Shown here piece after piece: positions 1 to 8,377 of a stretch of 64,000 nt of DNA; position 1 is the stretch's first letter; the number at the start of each line of letters is the position of its first letter. A model generated the notes under the pieces. That model was not told the DNA's origin, made no database searches, and worked only from the letters and a program-made list of their open reading frames with translations. Source of the DNA: Nibrella saemangeumensis. GTDB lineage: Bacteria; Bacteroidota; Bacteroidia; Cytophagales; Spirosomataceae. A program made the translations under genes and the position numbers. The stretch is from contig NZ_BAABHD010000001.1 of NCBI RefSeq assembly GCF_039541915.1, positions 47,095-111,094 of the forward strand, read 5' to 3'.

Positions 1-538
1 CCAGGCAGAACGCCAGTTCATACAGCGCATTTTCGTTGTTGATGTTGAGATGAATCGATTTTTTATAACAGTCAATGGCCTCGTCAAATTTTCCCCAGTT
101 CTGGTAACTCTGACCAATCTGAAAATAGATGTCATCCTTATCTTCCGTGCGGTCGAGCATTTCCTCCAGCACCTGTACCGACTCTTCAAACCGGCCCGCC
201 ATGTTCAGGATAGTCCCCTGCATGTATTGAATATCCAGATCGGTGGGGCTGAACAGATTGGCACGGTCGAGCAGTTCGAGGGCTTCTTCAAATTTGCTGT
301 TGTTGGCCAGAATCTGGGCCTTGTCGAGCATAAGTTCCAGTGAGTACGGGAAGTTGCCGAGTCCGGCTTCACAGGCTTTCAGGGCCTTGTCGAGGTCGCC
401 TTCGCCGAGATAGTGTTCCACTATCTGCTCATAGACATCCAGGTCAAAAAACTGATTTTCTTTCCGGTCGAGCATCTGCTCAAAACGCCGAAGCGAATCT
501 TTGATATCGCCTTCTCTTTCCTCAAACTCTTGCTCCAT
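1..538 (-). CDS. Tetratricopeptide repeat protein, N-terminal part (cut by window edge)
   Basis: The reading frame starts at ATG 538-536 and stays open to base 2, giving 179 residues with no stop, so the gene continues left of the window. The protein begins MEQEFEEREGDIKDSLRRFE and then shows degenerate 34-residue helical repeats with the TPR pattern, for example LDKALKACEAGLGNFPYSLE, FEEALELLDRANLFSPTDLD and FDEAIDCYKKSIHLNINNEN. No signal peptide or membrane segment is visible in this part, so a cytoplasmic scaffold-type role is most likely. TPR proteins of this kind mediate protein-protein contacts; no specific partner can be named. A 120-bp gap separates it from the SDR gene stop at 659, on the same strand. 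Confidence 0.8.
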   Translation of the reverse strand, partial: MEQEFEEREGDIKDSLRRFEQMLDRKENQFFDLDVYEQIVEHYLGEGDLDKALKACEAGLGNFPYSLELMLDKAQILANNSKFEEALELLDRANLFSPTDLDIQYMQGTILNMAGRFEESVQVLEEMLDRTEDKDDIYFQIGQSYQNWGKFDEAIDCYKKSIHLNINNENALYELAFCL

Positions 539-658
539 GTGAGTACCTCAACGGGTTAAGTAGTGCCTTCGGATAGGGGCCGCACCACGGGCGCGGGCTA
601 TCTTGTCACAAGAAAAATACTGATAAAAACCGAAAACGCAAACGCCCAACCCGATTTT

Positions 659-1672
659 TTACGACCCCTTTAAGGCAGTCGCCACCCGCCGGAGCGTCTC
701 GTCGAGTGGTCGGTAATGAAAGTCAAGCATTTGCATGAGCTTCCGGTTGTCGAAGCGGTACGACTGGCTGGCCGACCGGGCCGTCTCCTTCGTAATAAGC
801 GGAGGCTTGCCCGTAAACCACGACCGTACTGCTTCTAGTCTCCATAATATATTAGCCACTGCCGGCGACACTCGCACCCTCGGCGGGCGCTTACCCATGG
901 CGGTGGCCATCTGTTCCAGTAATTCTTTATACGGCAGCGTGCCGGCGTTCAGAATGAACCGGCCGTTCACGATTTCCGTTTGCATCAATTCGTAAACGGC
1001 GTCGGCTACATCTTTTACATCAACGAAATTAATGGTGCCGTCCGTGTAAAACGGCTTCTCGTCGTAGACGTATTTAAACAACTGCACGCTGCTGCGGGTC
1101 CAGTCACCTTCGCCCAACACCACAGAAGGATTCACCATCACAACATTCAGGCCCTCAGCAACCCCGCGCCAGACTTCCAACTCAGCGCGGTACTTGGTCT
1201 GGGCATAAAACGAGTTGTGCGGTGATTCTTCCCATTTCTGGTTCTCATTAATAACAATGGATTGCCCCGGTATAATTCCCTTAGGGCTGGGTCGTCCGAG
1301 CGCGGCCACCGAACTAATGTAGCCTAACTTGCGGATACCAGCTTGCAGGCAGACATTGACCACATTGGCCGTACCCTCCACATTTATTTTCTCCATGCGC
1401 GGCCGGTCTTTGGGCACAAACGAGACGATGGCAGCCGCGTGAATCACAGCCATGCCCGGCCGGATAGCGGCTTGCAGAGAGGGAATATCGGTAATGTCAC
1501 CCTCATGCCAGGTGATGCGGTCGGCCACATCGGTCAGTAAGCCGTATCCACTGGCGGGGCGGTACAGTGCTTCGACCGCCCGCCCTGCGGCCAGGTATCG
1601 CCGGGCAATGTGGCTGCCGATAAAGCCGGTAGCGCCGGTAATGAAAACCGTATCAGGTAGTGATGAAGTCAT
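659..1672 (-). CDS. NAD(P)-dependent epimerase/dehydratase (extended SDR)
   Basis: 337 residues. The N-terminus reads VFITGATGFIGSHIARRYLA, the TGxxGxxG dinucleotide-binding motif of extended short-chain dehydrogenases, and the catalytic YxxxK pair is seen as YAQTKYRAE near residue 157. VNPSVVLGEGD further on is typical of the dihydroflavonol-4-reductase/3-beta-HSD-like subgroup, which reduces or oxidises a keto/hydroxyl group on an unknown substrate. No signal peptide; cytoplasmic. The ATG at 1672 overlaps the end of the upstream TOPRIM-like gene by 20 bp, so the SDR is probably co-transcribed with the ATPase-TOPRIM pair, although its high GC makes it look like resident genome rather than part of that module. 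The substrate cannot be told from sequence. Confidence 0.85.
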   Translation of the reverse strand: MTSSLPDTVFITGATGFIGSHIARRYLAAGRAVEALYRPASGYGLLTDVADRITWHEGDITDIPSLQAAIRPGMAVIHAAAIVSFVPKDRPRMEKINVEGTANVVNVCLQAGIRKLGYISSVAALGRPSPKGIIPGQSIVINENQKWEESPHNSFYAQTKYRAELEVWRGVAEGLNVVMVNPSVVLGEGDWTRSSVQLFKYVYDEKPFYTDGTINFVDVKDVADAVYELMQTEIVNGRFILNAGTLPYKELLEQMATAMGKRPPRVRVSPAVANILWRLEAVRSWFTGKPPLITKETARSASQSYRFDNRKLMQMLDFHYRPLDETLRRVATALKGS

Positions 1673-2153
1673 TCAGGATGCGTTCAAGAGTGAGAAAGCC
1701 GGGAGCCTGGCTAGTATAAAGGTCACTTAGCAGCCGCAGATAGTCAGGCTCCGTTTCAATGTCTCTGCGCTTCAGGCGTAACCCAAAATTCCGGATAGCG
1801 GGTTCAAAGCCATAGTCGGAAATAGAGATACCTACCTGGCCGGCGTTCCAGAGCAGGAAAGTTTCAATCGCTTTGTCGATAATAATGAGGTACTGGTTTG
1901 AGCCGGGCCTATGCCTGAAGCAGATTTTATTTTCCTCCGCTACTGTTTTAAATAAGTCCAGGTAACGTGGTTTGTGTTTGTCATTATCGACAATGCCGAT
2001 TAGGGTAGTATCCACTTTCTGCACCTGCTGTAAGGCTTTCGATACTTCGTTGATACCCGCAGCGTGTTCGATAATCCGGCTGTCAGGGACAAAGAACGTG
2101 ATTAAGGCCGTATCTGCGTGACATTCCGGGTATAGGCGGACGTGTTCAGGCAT
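1653..2153 (-). CDS. Small TOPRIM-like protein paired with AAA ATPase
   Basis: 166 residues from ATG 2153. I do not recognise a named family, but the order of acidic motifs fits a TOPRIM fold: E10-x3-D14-x2-L (PECHADTALI) near the start, and a strand followed by D56-N-D58 (LIGIVDNDKHKP). TOPRIM domains use such an E and DxD set to bind Mg2+ in OLD-type nucleases and topoisomerases. The start overlaps the stop of the upstream AAA ATPase gene by 8 bp (ATG 2153, TGA 2148-2146), so the two are translationally coupled. This layout matches split ATPase/TOPRIM pairs known in phage defence (OLD-like, PARIS AriA/AriB), but AriB is longer and carries DUF4435, so identity with PARIS is not claimed. Alternative: a non-catalytic ATPase partner. 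Confidence 0.6.
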   Translation of the reverse strand: MPEHVRLYPECHADTALITFFVPDSRIIEHAAGINEVSKALQQVQKVDTTLIGIVDNDKHKPRYLDLFKTVAEENKICFRHRPGSNQYLIIIDKAIETFLLWNAGQVGISISDYGFEPAIRNFGLRLKRRDIETEPDYLRLLSDLYTSQAPGFLTLERILNDFITT

Positions 2154-3198
2154 TCGGCTCAAACTTATCAAGGTTGAAAAAGATGTTGGTACTGTAATCG
2201 AGAATATCACGAAGCTCTTCCTCCGTCAGCGCCCGGACATGTGTCTCGTAATCTTTGTAGTAGGTAATAAAGACGTTGAGGTCACTGTAGTTCATTTTCT
2301 CGATGAACGGGTGCAGCATGTATGGACTGTGCGTAGAGATAAAGTACTGATTATTCTCATCGTAAATCATGCGGTACGCCAGTTCCTGCGTATACGGCGG
2401 AAAGGAATGTACCTCGGGTTCCTCGAAAATGATAACGGAGTCTTTATTGGACTCAATGGCAGTGATGTAAAAAATGAACCGCCGGAAAGTATCAGCTATG
2501 CTGAAGTAAGGGTATTGCTTGGCGACGTGGCCTTCCCGTCTCTGAAGAACAAAGCGTTGTTCGCGGTCTATTAATACAAATTCTAGGTTCTGTTCTTTGA
2601 AAAGAGATGCAACTTCCTCCCAAAGGTTCTTATTTTTGTTTATAACGGCGTATAGATTATAACCGTGATGGGGAAGCAGGTACTTACTAAAACTTGCTTT
2701 GAAGTTACTTATATTTAAGAAATCGTATTTTTTAATCTGACTGGACCGATATATTTCAAAATCAGTCTTTTCTTCAGCCTCTTCTGTTTCTAGAGACCCG
2801 GCAATGAATGCTTTTCCTTTGCTTGTTAATGAGAAGTTTCTGTAGTAGGTGACTTCCGTATTCTTCTTGATAAGTGCAAACTTGTCATCATTGCTGTCTT
2901 CCTCAATATTAGACCTTTGCAACACTGTATTTATCTGATTGGAAAAAACATTGATAGGGTTAGTTGGGTCACTATCATAAAATAAATCTCTTAACTCCTC
3001 ATACCTTACTGCTCCGCTTAAATATTTCTCGTGATTAAGACTGGCCCCCAACAACGCTAACCCCTCCAGAATATTCGACTTCCCCACATTCGGCTTGCCG
3101 ATGAATACATTGACCCGCTTGCAGTCGACGCGAAGGTCTTTAATGGACTTAAAGTTTTTGATGTCAACCCACTGAAGGAAATTATTGGTGCTTTCCAT
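2146..3198 (-). CDS. AAA family ATPase (OLD/RecF-like, ABC-type head)
   Basis: 350 residues from ATG 3198, preceded by AGGA; upstream in-frame starts lack family similarity. The N-terminus WVDIKNFKSIKDLRV is the usual first strand of AAA_15/AAA_21 ATPases. Walker A is GKPNVGKS (34-41). Walker B is SVIIFEEPE (about 254-262) and the switch histidine is in STHSPYML (about 288-295). The middle is short for an SMC-like coiled coil and has no recognisable nuclease domain, so nuclease activity would have to come from the small TOPRIM-like protein encoded next (8-bp overlap). The gene is visibly richer in A+T than metG on one side and the SDR gene on the other, a sign of transfer. It is divergent from metG with about 104 bp between starts. 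Likely a defence ATPase; the trigger is unknown. Confidence 0.85.
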   Translation of the reverse strand: MESTNNFLQWVDIKNFKSIKDLRVDCKRVNVFIGKPNVGKSNILEGLALLGASLNHEKYLSGAVRYEELRDLFYDSDPTNPINVFSNQINTVLQRSNIEEDSNDDKFALIKKNTEVTYYRNFSLTSKGKAFIAGSLETEEAEEKTDFEIYRSSQIKKYDFLNISNFKASFSKYLLPHHGYNLYAVINKNKNLWEEVASLFKEQNLEFVLIDREQRFVLQRREGHVAKQYPYFSIADTFRRFIFYITAIESNKDSVIIFEEPEVHSFPPYTQELAYRMIYDENNQYFISTHSPYMLHPFIEKMNYSDLNVFITYYKDYETHVRALTEEELRDILDYSTNIFFNLDKFEPNA

Positions 3199-3302
3199 GG
3201 TCCTGTATGAACGAGCGGGCGTGCGGCCCGTGCAGCCTGTTTGCGTAAACATAACAACGTTCAGACTTGAATTACTAATTTTGCGCAAAATTCACTGACG
3301 GC

Positions 3303-5366
3303 ATGTCCTTAGAAAATCCACAGCGTTATACGGTCACGGCGGCCCTGATCTACGCCAACGGACCTATTCATATCGGTCACCTGGCCGGGTGCTACCTGCC
3401 GGCTGACATCTACGTGCGCTACCTCCGCAGTACCGGCAAGGATGTGGCCTTCATCAGCGGTACCGACGAGCATGGTGTACCCATTACCATCAAAGCCAAA
3501 AAAGACGGTGTCACCCCACAGGAGGTGGTCGATAAATACTACGTCCAGATAAAAAAGGCGTTCGAAGAATTTGGTATTTCGTTCGACATCTATTCACGAA
3601 CCTCAAATTCCATTCACCACGAAACGTCACAGGGGATTTTCCTGAAGCTCTACAACGACGGCAATTTCGTGGAGGAGGTATCAGAGCAGTATTTTGATGA
3701 GGTGGCGCAGCAGTTTCTGGCCGACCGCTACATCATCGGTACCTGCCCGGTCTGCGGCAACGAAAACGCCTACGGTGACCAGTGCGAGCGCTGCGGCTCC
3801 GCCCTGAGCCCGACCGAACTGAAAAATCCCCGCTCTACCTTGTCAGGCTCTCAGCCGGTGCTCCGGCCAACCAAAAACTGGTATCTGCCACTCGACCGGA
3901 TGCAGCCGGAGATTGAGGAGTACGTCAACAGCCATTCCGAGTGGAAAACCAACGTATTCGGTCAGTGCCAGTCGTGGCTGAAGGAAGGCCTGCGCCCACG
4001 CGCCATGACCCGCGACCTGGAATGGGGCGTGAAGGTCCCGCTGCCGGATACCGAAGGCAAAGTGCTGTACGTCTGGTTCGATGCGCCTATCGGCTATATC
4101 TCCATGACCAAAGAGTGGGCTACTGAGCAGGGCCGCGACTGGGAACTGTACTGGCGCGACCAGCATACTAAACTGGTTCACTTCATCGGCAAGGATAACA
4201 TCGTTTTCCACTGCATCATCTTCCCGGCTATGCTCATGGCGGAGGGAAGCTATATCCTGGCCGACAACGTGCCCGCCAACGAGTTCATGAACCTTGAAGG
4301 CGACAAGATTTCGACCTCCCGCAACTGGGCCGTCTGGTTGCACGAGTACCTGGAGGAGTTGCCCGGAAAACAGGATGTGCTCCGGTACGCGCTGGCCGCC
4401 AACGCCCCCGAAACCAAAGACAGTGAGTTTACCTGGAAGGATTTTCAGGCGCGCAACAACAACGAGCTGGTCGCTATTTTTGGCAACTTCGTCAACCGGG
4501 CGGTGGTGCTAACCCAGAAGTTCTGCGACGGCAAAGTACCGGGAACCTGCGAGCCGAATGAGTACGACCGGCAGGTGCTGGATGAACTGGCCCTGTTCCC
4601 CGACCGCATCGGGCAGGCCATTGAGCAGTACCGCTTCCGGGAAGCCTTATCGCAACTGATGGATCTGGCGCGGCTGGGTAACAAGTATCTGGCCGATACG
4701 CAGCCCTGGCAGGTGATTAAAACCGAGCCGAACGGTCCGGCGCTCCGGCGGGTAAATACCATCATGAACATTGCCCTGCAGATTACGGCGAATCTGGCCA
4801 TTGTCTGTGAGCCCTTCCTGCCGTTTACGGCCGACAAGCTGCGCCAGCAACTAAACATGGAGAAGATGACCTGGATTAACGCCGGTCGCGCCGATTTGCT
4901 GCCGGACGGACACGAACTGGGCAAGGGAGAGCTGTTATTCGCCAAACTGGAAGACGACGTTATCAACCAGCAAATTCAAAAACTACACGACGCCAAACGC
5001 ATGAACGAACTGGCCACTAAGACTGTACCGGCCCCTAAATCGGAGATTACCTACGACGATTTTGCCAAAATGGACATCCGCATCGGCACCATTCTCGAAG
5101 CCGAGCGGGTGCCCAAAAGTGACAAACTCCTGAAGCTGAAAGTCGATGACGGAATCGAACAGCGGCAAATTCTGAGTGGTATCGCCAAACATTTTGCGCC
5201 GGAAGACATTATTGGTAAGCAGGTAACCTTCCTGGCCAACCTGGCTCCCCGTAAAATGATGGGCCTGGAATCGCAGGGCATGATCCTGATGGCCGAAGAC
5301 CGTGACGGCAGTCTCTCCCTCCTCACGCCCGACAAGCAGGTCTGGAACGGGGGGACGGTGAGCTAA
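3303..5366 (+). CDS. metG: Methionine--tRNA ligase
   Basis: 687 residues, the usual size for the long bacterial form. It charges tRNA-Met in the cytoplasm. Class I signature PIHIGHLAG (HIGH at 23-26) and the KMSKS-equivalent loop KISTS (335-339) form the ATP site. A four-cysteine zinc knuckle (C148, C151, C161, C164) lies in the connective peptide. The C-terminal 105 residues (from about 583, MDIRIGTILEAERVPKSDKL) are the Trbp111-type tRNA-binding domain that drives dimerisation. Divergent from the AAA ATPase gene. A TAATTTTG at 3276-3283 fits the Bacteroidota -7 consensus TAnnTTTG, but no TTTG lies at the expected upstream distance. Complete, nothing unusual. Confidence 0.97.
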   Translation: MSLENPQRYTVTAALIYANGPIHIGHLAGCYLPADIYVRYLRSTGKDVAFISGTDEHGVPITIKAKKDGVTPQEVVDKYYVQIKKAFEEFGISFDIYSRTSNSIHHETSQGIFLKLYNDGNFVEEVSEQYFDEVAQQFLADRYIIGTCPVCGNENAYGDQCERCGSALSPTELKNPRSTLSGSQPVLRPTKNWYLPLDRMQPEIEEYVNSHSEWKTNVFGQCQSWLKEGLRPRAMTRDLEWGVKVPLPDTEGKVLYVWFDAPIGYISMTKEWATEQGRDWELYWRDQHTKLVHFIGKDNIVFHCIIFPAMLMAEGSYILADNVPANEFMNLEGDKISTSRNWAVWLHEYLEELPGKQDVLRYALAANAPETKDSEFTWKDFQARNNNELVAIFGNFVNRAVVLTQKFCDGKVPGTCEPNEYDRQVLDELALFPDRIGQAIEQYRFREALSQLMDLARLGNKYLADTQPWQVIKTEPNGPALRRVNTIMNIALQITANLAIVCEPFLPFTADKLRQQLNMEKMTWINAGRADLLPDGHELGKGELLFAKLEDDVINQQIQKLHDAKRMNELATKTVPAPKSEITYDDFAKMDIRIGTILEAERVPKSDKLLKLKVDDGIEQRQILSGIAKHFAPEDIIGKQVTFLANLAPRKMMGLESQGMILMAEDRDGSLSLLTPDKQVWNGGTVS

Positions 5367-5370
5367 AAAT

Positions 5371-5499
5371 TGAATGATTGAGTTGTTGAATGATTGAATT
5401 ACAATAGACCAGACTCCTGTTGGTATTCAATCATTCAACAATCGCCCCTAAAGCGAGACACCAACCATTCAATAATTCAATCATTCAACAATTGAAGAT
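5371..5499. repeat. Intergenic inverted repeat (TTGTTGAATGATTGAAT word)
   Basis: The 17-mer at 5383-5399 is matched exactly on the other strand at 5425-5441 and again at 5475-5491, so one left arm can pair with either of two right arms. The left arm itself contains TTGAATGATTGA twice (5370-5398). It fills the gap between metG and the cyclophilin gene and ends about 10 bp before the latter's ATG. It could be a transcriptional terminator/attenuator hairpin or a small palindromic repeat element. It belongs to a wider class of long intergenic inverted repeats in this window. Confidence 0.8.
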
Positions 5500-5502
5500 T
5501 TT

Positions 5503-5946
5503 ATGAAAGCACAGATGCGTACCGAGAAAGGTACAATGACCATTGAGTTTTACGATCAGGACGCGCCGAAGACCGTCGAGAATTTTCTGAACCTCGCCAA
5601 GTCAGGTTATTACAATGGCGTGACGTTTCACCGGGTAATCCCGAACTTTGTGGTGCAGGGGGGAGACCCCACCGGAACAGGTGCCGGCGGACCGGGCTAC
5701 ACCATTCCCTGTGAGCTGGACGGCGGTAACCAATACCATGACCGGGGTGTGCTGTCGATGGCGCACCGGGGCCGGAACACCGGCGGCTCGCAGTTCTTCA
5801 TCTGTCTGAGCCGGGAGAACACCAAGCACCTCGACCGGAATCATACCTGCTTCGGCAAGGTAGTAGAAGGCATTGAGGTGATTGACCAGATTCGGCAGGG
5901 CGATAAGATTCTTGATGTAACCGTGCTGGAAGACCAGCAGGCGTAA
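5503..5946 (+). CDS. Cyclophilin-type peptidyl-prolyl cis-trans isomerase
   Basis: 147 residues, a minimal single-domain cyclophilin. It accelerates cis-trans isomerisation of X-Pro bonds. Signature stretches are FHRVIPNFVVQGGDPTGTG and GRNTGGSQFFI, which hold the catalytic Arg and the Phe/Gln/Phe of the substrate groove; HLDRNHTCFGKVVEG follows. There is no signal peptide, so it is cytoplasmic. It stands alone between an inverted repeat and a strong terminator (5967-6003), and its ATG is 137 bp after the metG stop. Confidence 0.95.
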   Translation: MKAQMRTEKGTMTIEFYDQDAPKTVENFLNLAKSGYYNGVTFHRVIPNFVVQGGDPTGTGAGGPGYTIPCELDGGNQYHDRGVLSMAHRGRNTGGSQFFICLSRENTKHLDRNHTCFGKVVEGIEVIDQIRQGDKILDVTVLEDQQA

Positions 5947-5966
5947 GCAAAAACGACGTATATTGG

Positions 5967-6003
5967 AGCCGTATCGCAGGGAATCAGGCGGTACGGCTTT
6001 TTT
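5967..6003 (+). terminator. Rho-independent terminator of the cyclophilin gene
   Basis: Arms AGCCGTATCGC (5967-5977) and GCGGTACGGCT (5988-5998) pair with one G-U, followed by six T. It starts 20 bp after the cyclophilin stop. Confidence 0.85.
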
Positions 6004-6042
6004 GTATTTATTCAGGAACAGGTGTAGATACCTATAAAAAAG

Positions 6043-6075
6043 ATAAAGCCTCCCGATCGTTGCGAGAGGCTTTAT
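6043..6075 (-). terminator. Terminator of the small secreted protein gene
   Basis: ATAAAGCCTC (6043-6052) pairs perfectly with GAGGCTTTAT (6066-6075). On the minus strand it is followed by TCTTTTTT, so it ends the gene that stops at 6177. Confidence 0.75.
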
Positions 6076-6176
6076 ACTGACTATTCCTAAACCCTTAACC
6101 TTTTCTACATGAAAAACTAACTTTAACCCTTTTCTGTTCCTGAGAACTTAGCTTTTTTTAAGAATTTTAATTTCTC

Positions 6177-6611
6177 TTAAAGCTCAAGTTCGGCTTGCTG
6201 GCTGGCCTCAACACTCCACAGGAAATTTATAATCCGTGTGGTGTAATCGGCCTGATTGTACCAGCGGCTGGCTTCGGCACCTTTCTGCTTCGCCAGTTGC
6301 TTATTTACTTGAGACGCAGCCGCGTTGAATTGGTCACGGGCTTCTGTCTTTAAGTTAAGCAGCGCTACCGGATTTTGGTTATATAACTCGACAATACTGT
6401 AAAAGTTTTGCCAGTCGCTTTTCCGGACCGACCGGCCGATCCGCTGCTCAACGTAGGTAGCTAATTGCTTTTCTGAACCGTTGATCAGCAATGCGCTTGC
6501 CGGCTTGTTGGCAGCCGGGCTATCATCAAGTATGGTGGTAGCCGCGTTTGCCTTACTAGTCACCAACCCTAATCCAAGAACCAGTGATGCAAAGATAACA
6601 CGCGTTTTCAT
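6177..6611 (-). CDS. Small exported protein of unknown function
   Basis: 144 residues. The first 23 form a clear Sec signal peptide (MKTRVIFASLVLGLGLVTSKANA with an AxA site), so the mature protein of about 120 residues is periplasmic or secreted. There is no lipobox cysteine. The mature part is polar and predicted helical (EKQLATYVEQRIGRSVRKSD, RDQFNAAASQVNKQLAKQKG) with conserved-looking aromatic residues (YNQADYTTRIINFLWSVEA). I recognise no family. The gene is monocistronic: a terminator lies downstream at 6043-6075. GTTCTAT (6618-6624) and ATAGAAC (6638-6644) form a 7-bp inverted repeat just upstream of the start, a possible operator. Confidence 0.75.
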   Translation of the reverse strand: MKTRVIFASLVLGLGLVTSKANAATTILDDSPAANKPASALLINGSEKQLATYVEQRIGRSVRKSDWQNFYSIVELYNQNPVALLNLKTEARDQFNAAASQVNKQLAKQKGAEASRWYNQADYTTRIINFLWSVEASQQAELEL

Positions 6612-6851
6612 AGTTTTGTTCTATTTTGTTTACAATGATAGAACGCCCTATGAGGAGAATAAGTTTGGTTTTAGCTGGTGCCGTATAGGGGTGCTTTAGA
6701 ATTTTATTTTAAATTTTCTCTTGAGGGAACGGTATTTTGCTTCCTGTGGTGCTGTGAAGAGTAATATTAGCAAATAATATTTTGAACTAACACTCATTGA
6801 TTTGTAAAAAATATTTTCACTCGCTTCTGAAAAATTCTTTGTTTGGTTATA

Positions 6852-7418
6852 TTATTGGTTGAAAATATTCATTGTCTGTTGTATGCCGATAGTACAAAAA
6901 CTGATGGCCGCGTCGCCCGCCCGGTCCAGAACGTCCGATAATTGCTCAAATTCTTCCTCGGGAAACTGCCCCAGCACAAAGTCTACCTGCCTTCCTTTGC
7001 TGAATTGACTGCCAATCCCGAAGCGTAGCCGGGCGTATTCCTGCGAGTTCAGCACCTCATCAATATGGCGCAGACCGTTATGACCACCCGGCGAGCCTTT
7101 GGCCCGTAACCTAAGCTTACCAAACGGCAGGTCTTTATCGTCGGTAATAACCAGCAGGTTCTCAACCGGAATGTTTTCCTGCTTCAGGTAGTACAAAACG
7201 GCCCGGCCGCTTAGGTTCATGTAGGTGGTTGGCTTAATCATGTATATCTGTTTGCCTTTGTGCCGCCACTCGGCCGTATAGGCGAGTCGCTGCATCGAGA
7301 AACTGAAACCATGTTGAGCCGCCAGGCGATCGAGGACCATGAAACCGGCATTGTGGCGGGTGAGGGCGTATTCGGGACCAATGTTGCCCAGACCGGCAAC
7401 CAGAAACTTTGAACTCAT
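6852..7418 (-). CDS. pth: Peptidyl-tRNA hydrolase
   Basis: 188 residues from ATG 7418; the in-frame ATG at 7445 would add nine residues, but the family normally starts a few residues before the first strand (here KFLVAGLGNIGPEY). Pth releases peptides from prematurely dropped peptidyl-tRNA. Conserved pieces are GLGNIGPEYALTRHNAGF (active-site Asn and His20 region), KPTTYMNLSG, DDKDLPFGKLRLRAKGS (catalytic Asp) and GGHNGLRHI. Length is normal. The 240 bp between this gene and the secreted-protein gene is AT-rich with no gene seen. Confidence 0.96.
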   Translation of the reverse strand: MSSKFLVAGLGNIGPEYALTRHNAGFMVLDRLAAQHGFSFSMQRLAYTAEWRHKGKQIYMIKPTTYMNLSGRAVLYYLKQENIPVENLLVITDDKDLPFGKLRLRAKGSPGGHNGLRHIDEVLNSQEYARLRFGIGSQFSKGRQVDFVLGQFPEEEFEQLSDVLDRAGDAAISFCTIGIQQTMNIFNQ

Positions 7419-7480
7419 TCCGTTTAACCTGTGAATGTTCTGCAATCAGGCCGCAAAGTTGAGAATTTATACGGCTATTC

Positions 7481-7509
7481 GCTACACCCTGGCAGAAAAC
7501 AGGTGTAGC
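7481..7509 (-). terminator. Hairpin after AraC-family gene
   Basis: GCTACACC (7481-7488) pairs with GGTGTAGC (7502-7509), with a bulged extension inside (CCTG/CAGG). It directly follows the stop of the AraC gene at 7511. No strong T run, so a weak call. Confidence 0.4.
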
Positions 7510-7510
7510 C

Positions 7511-8377
7511 TTAACTCCTATGCTGCTGCTGGTACTTCAACGGACTCAGCCCCGTATGCTCCTTAAAATACTTATTGAAGTTTGAGAAATTATTGAACCC
7601 GCTCTCGTAACATACCTGGGCAATACTTAGCTTTCCTTCCAGCAGCAGCCGGCAGGCATGACCGATGCGGAGTTCGAGCAGAAACTGCGAATACGTTTTG
7701 CGGGTGCGCGATTTAAAATAGCGGCAGAAGGAATTCGGACTCACGTTGGCCACTTCAGCAATCTCTTCCAGCGAAATCTTCCGCTGGAAATTGGCAATGG
7801 AGTAGGCATAGATGCGGTTGATCTGGTCGGCTTCGGCCTCGGAGATGCGGGCAAACTGGCTGCTGCTGGAGAGGACCGTTACGTCACTGGATAAGGCAAT
7901 GGTCTGAAGCGTAGTGAGTAGCAGCAGGATGCGTTCCGAGCCGGGTGCCGTCAGTAACCGGGCCAGCAGGTCCTGCACCCGGTGCTGCGTGGTACCTGTT
8001 ACCCGGATGCCTGCTTTCGCTTTGTCAAGCAGTGTTCTGATCGGCCTGTTTTCGGGCAGATAAAGAAAGCGTTCACCCCAGAAATTTTCCTGGAAATGAA
8101 CCACCGTCGCCGTCGACCACATATCCGGTTGGCCGGCAAAATACCGGTCTTCACTTCGCCAGTAGTGGGGTAGATTTGACCCTACCAGCAGCACATCCCC
8201 ATCCTGAAAGTTCTGAATGCTGTCGCCGATAAGCTGCGTTCCGGTGCCGGTTTCTATGTGAATCAGTTCAATCTCAGGGTGATAGTGCCAACGGTTATAA
8301 AAATACGGCATCTTATCCTGGCGGACGCTAAACGAGTAGTCAATTCCTATCGGGACTTTCAGTAATTGCGGTTTCAT
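7511..8377 (-). CDS. AraC family transcriptional regulator with cupin sensor
   Basis: 288 residues. The N-terminal half is a cupin-like ligand domain (HYHPEIELIHIETGTGTQLI and DGDVLLVGSNLPHYW), and the last 100 residues carry two helix-turn-helix motifs of the AraC/XylS type (ISLEEIAEVANVSPNSFCRYFK and LSIAQVCYESGFNNFSNFNKYFKEHTGLSP). It probably senses a small metabolite, often a sugar, and controls nearby or distant genes; no target is adjacent. It is paralogous in layout to the regulator at 31187-32032. Confidence 0.9.
   Translation of the reverse strand: MKPQLLKVPIGIDYSFSVRQDKMPYFYNRWHYHPEIELIHIETGTGTQLIGDSIQNFQDGDVLLVGSNLPHYWRSEDRYFAGQPDMWSTATVVHFQENFWGERFLYLPENRPIRTLLDKAKAGIRVTGTTQHRVQDLLARLLTAPGSERILLLLTTLQTIALSSDVTVLSSSSQFARISEAEADQINRIYAYSIANFQRKISLEEIAEVANVSPNSFCRYFKSRTRKTYSQFLLELRIGHACRLLLEGKLSIAQVCYESGFNNFSNFNKYFKEHTGLSPLKYQQQHRS

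Noticed and set aside
1653..3198. Assigning the ATPase-TOPRIM pair as PARIS
   Set aside because: The TOPRIM partner is about half the expected AriB length and DUF4435 motifs were not identified.
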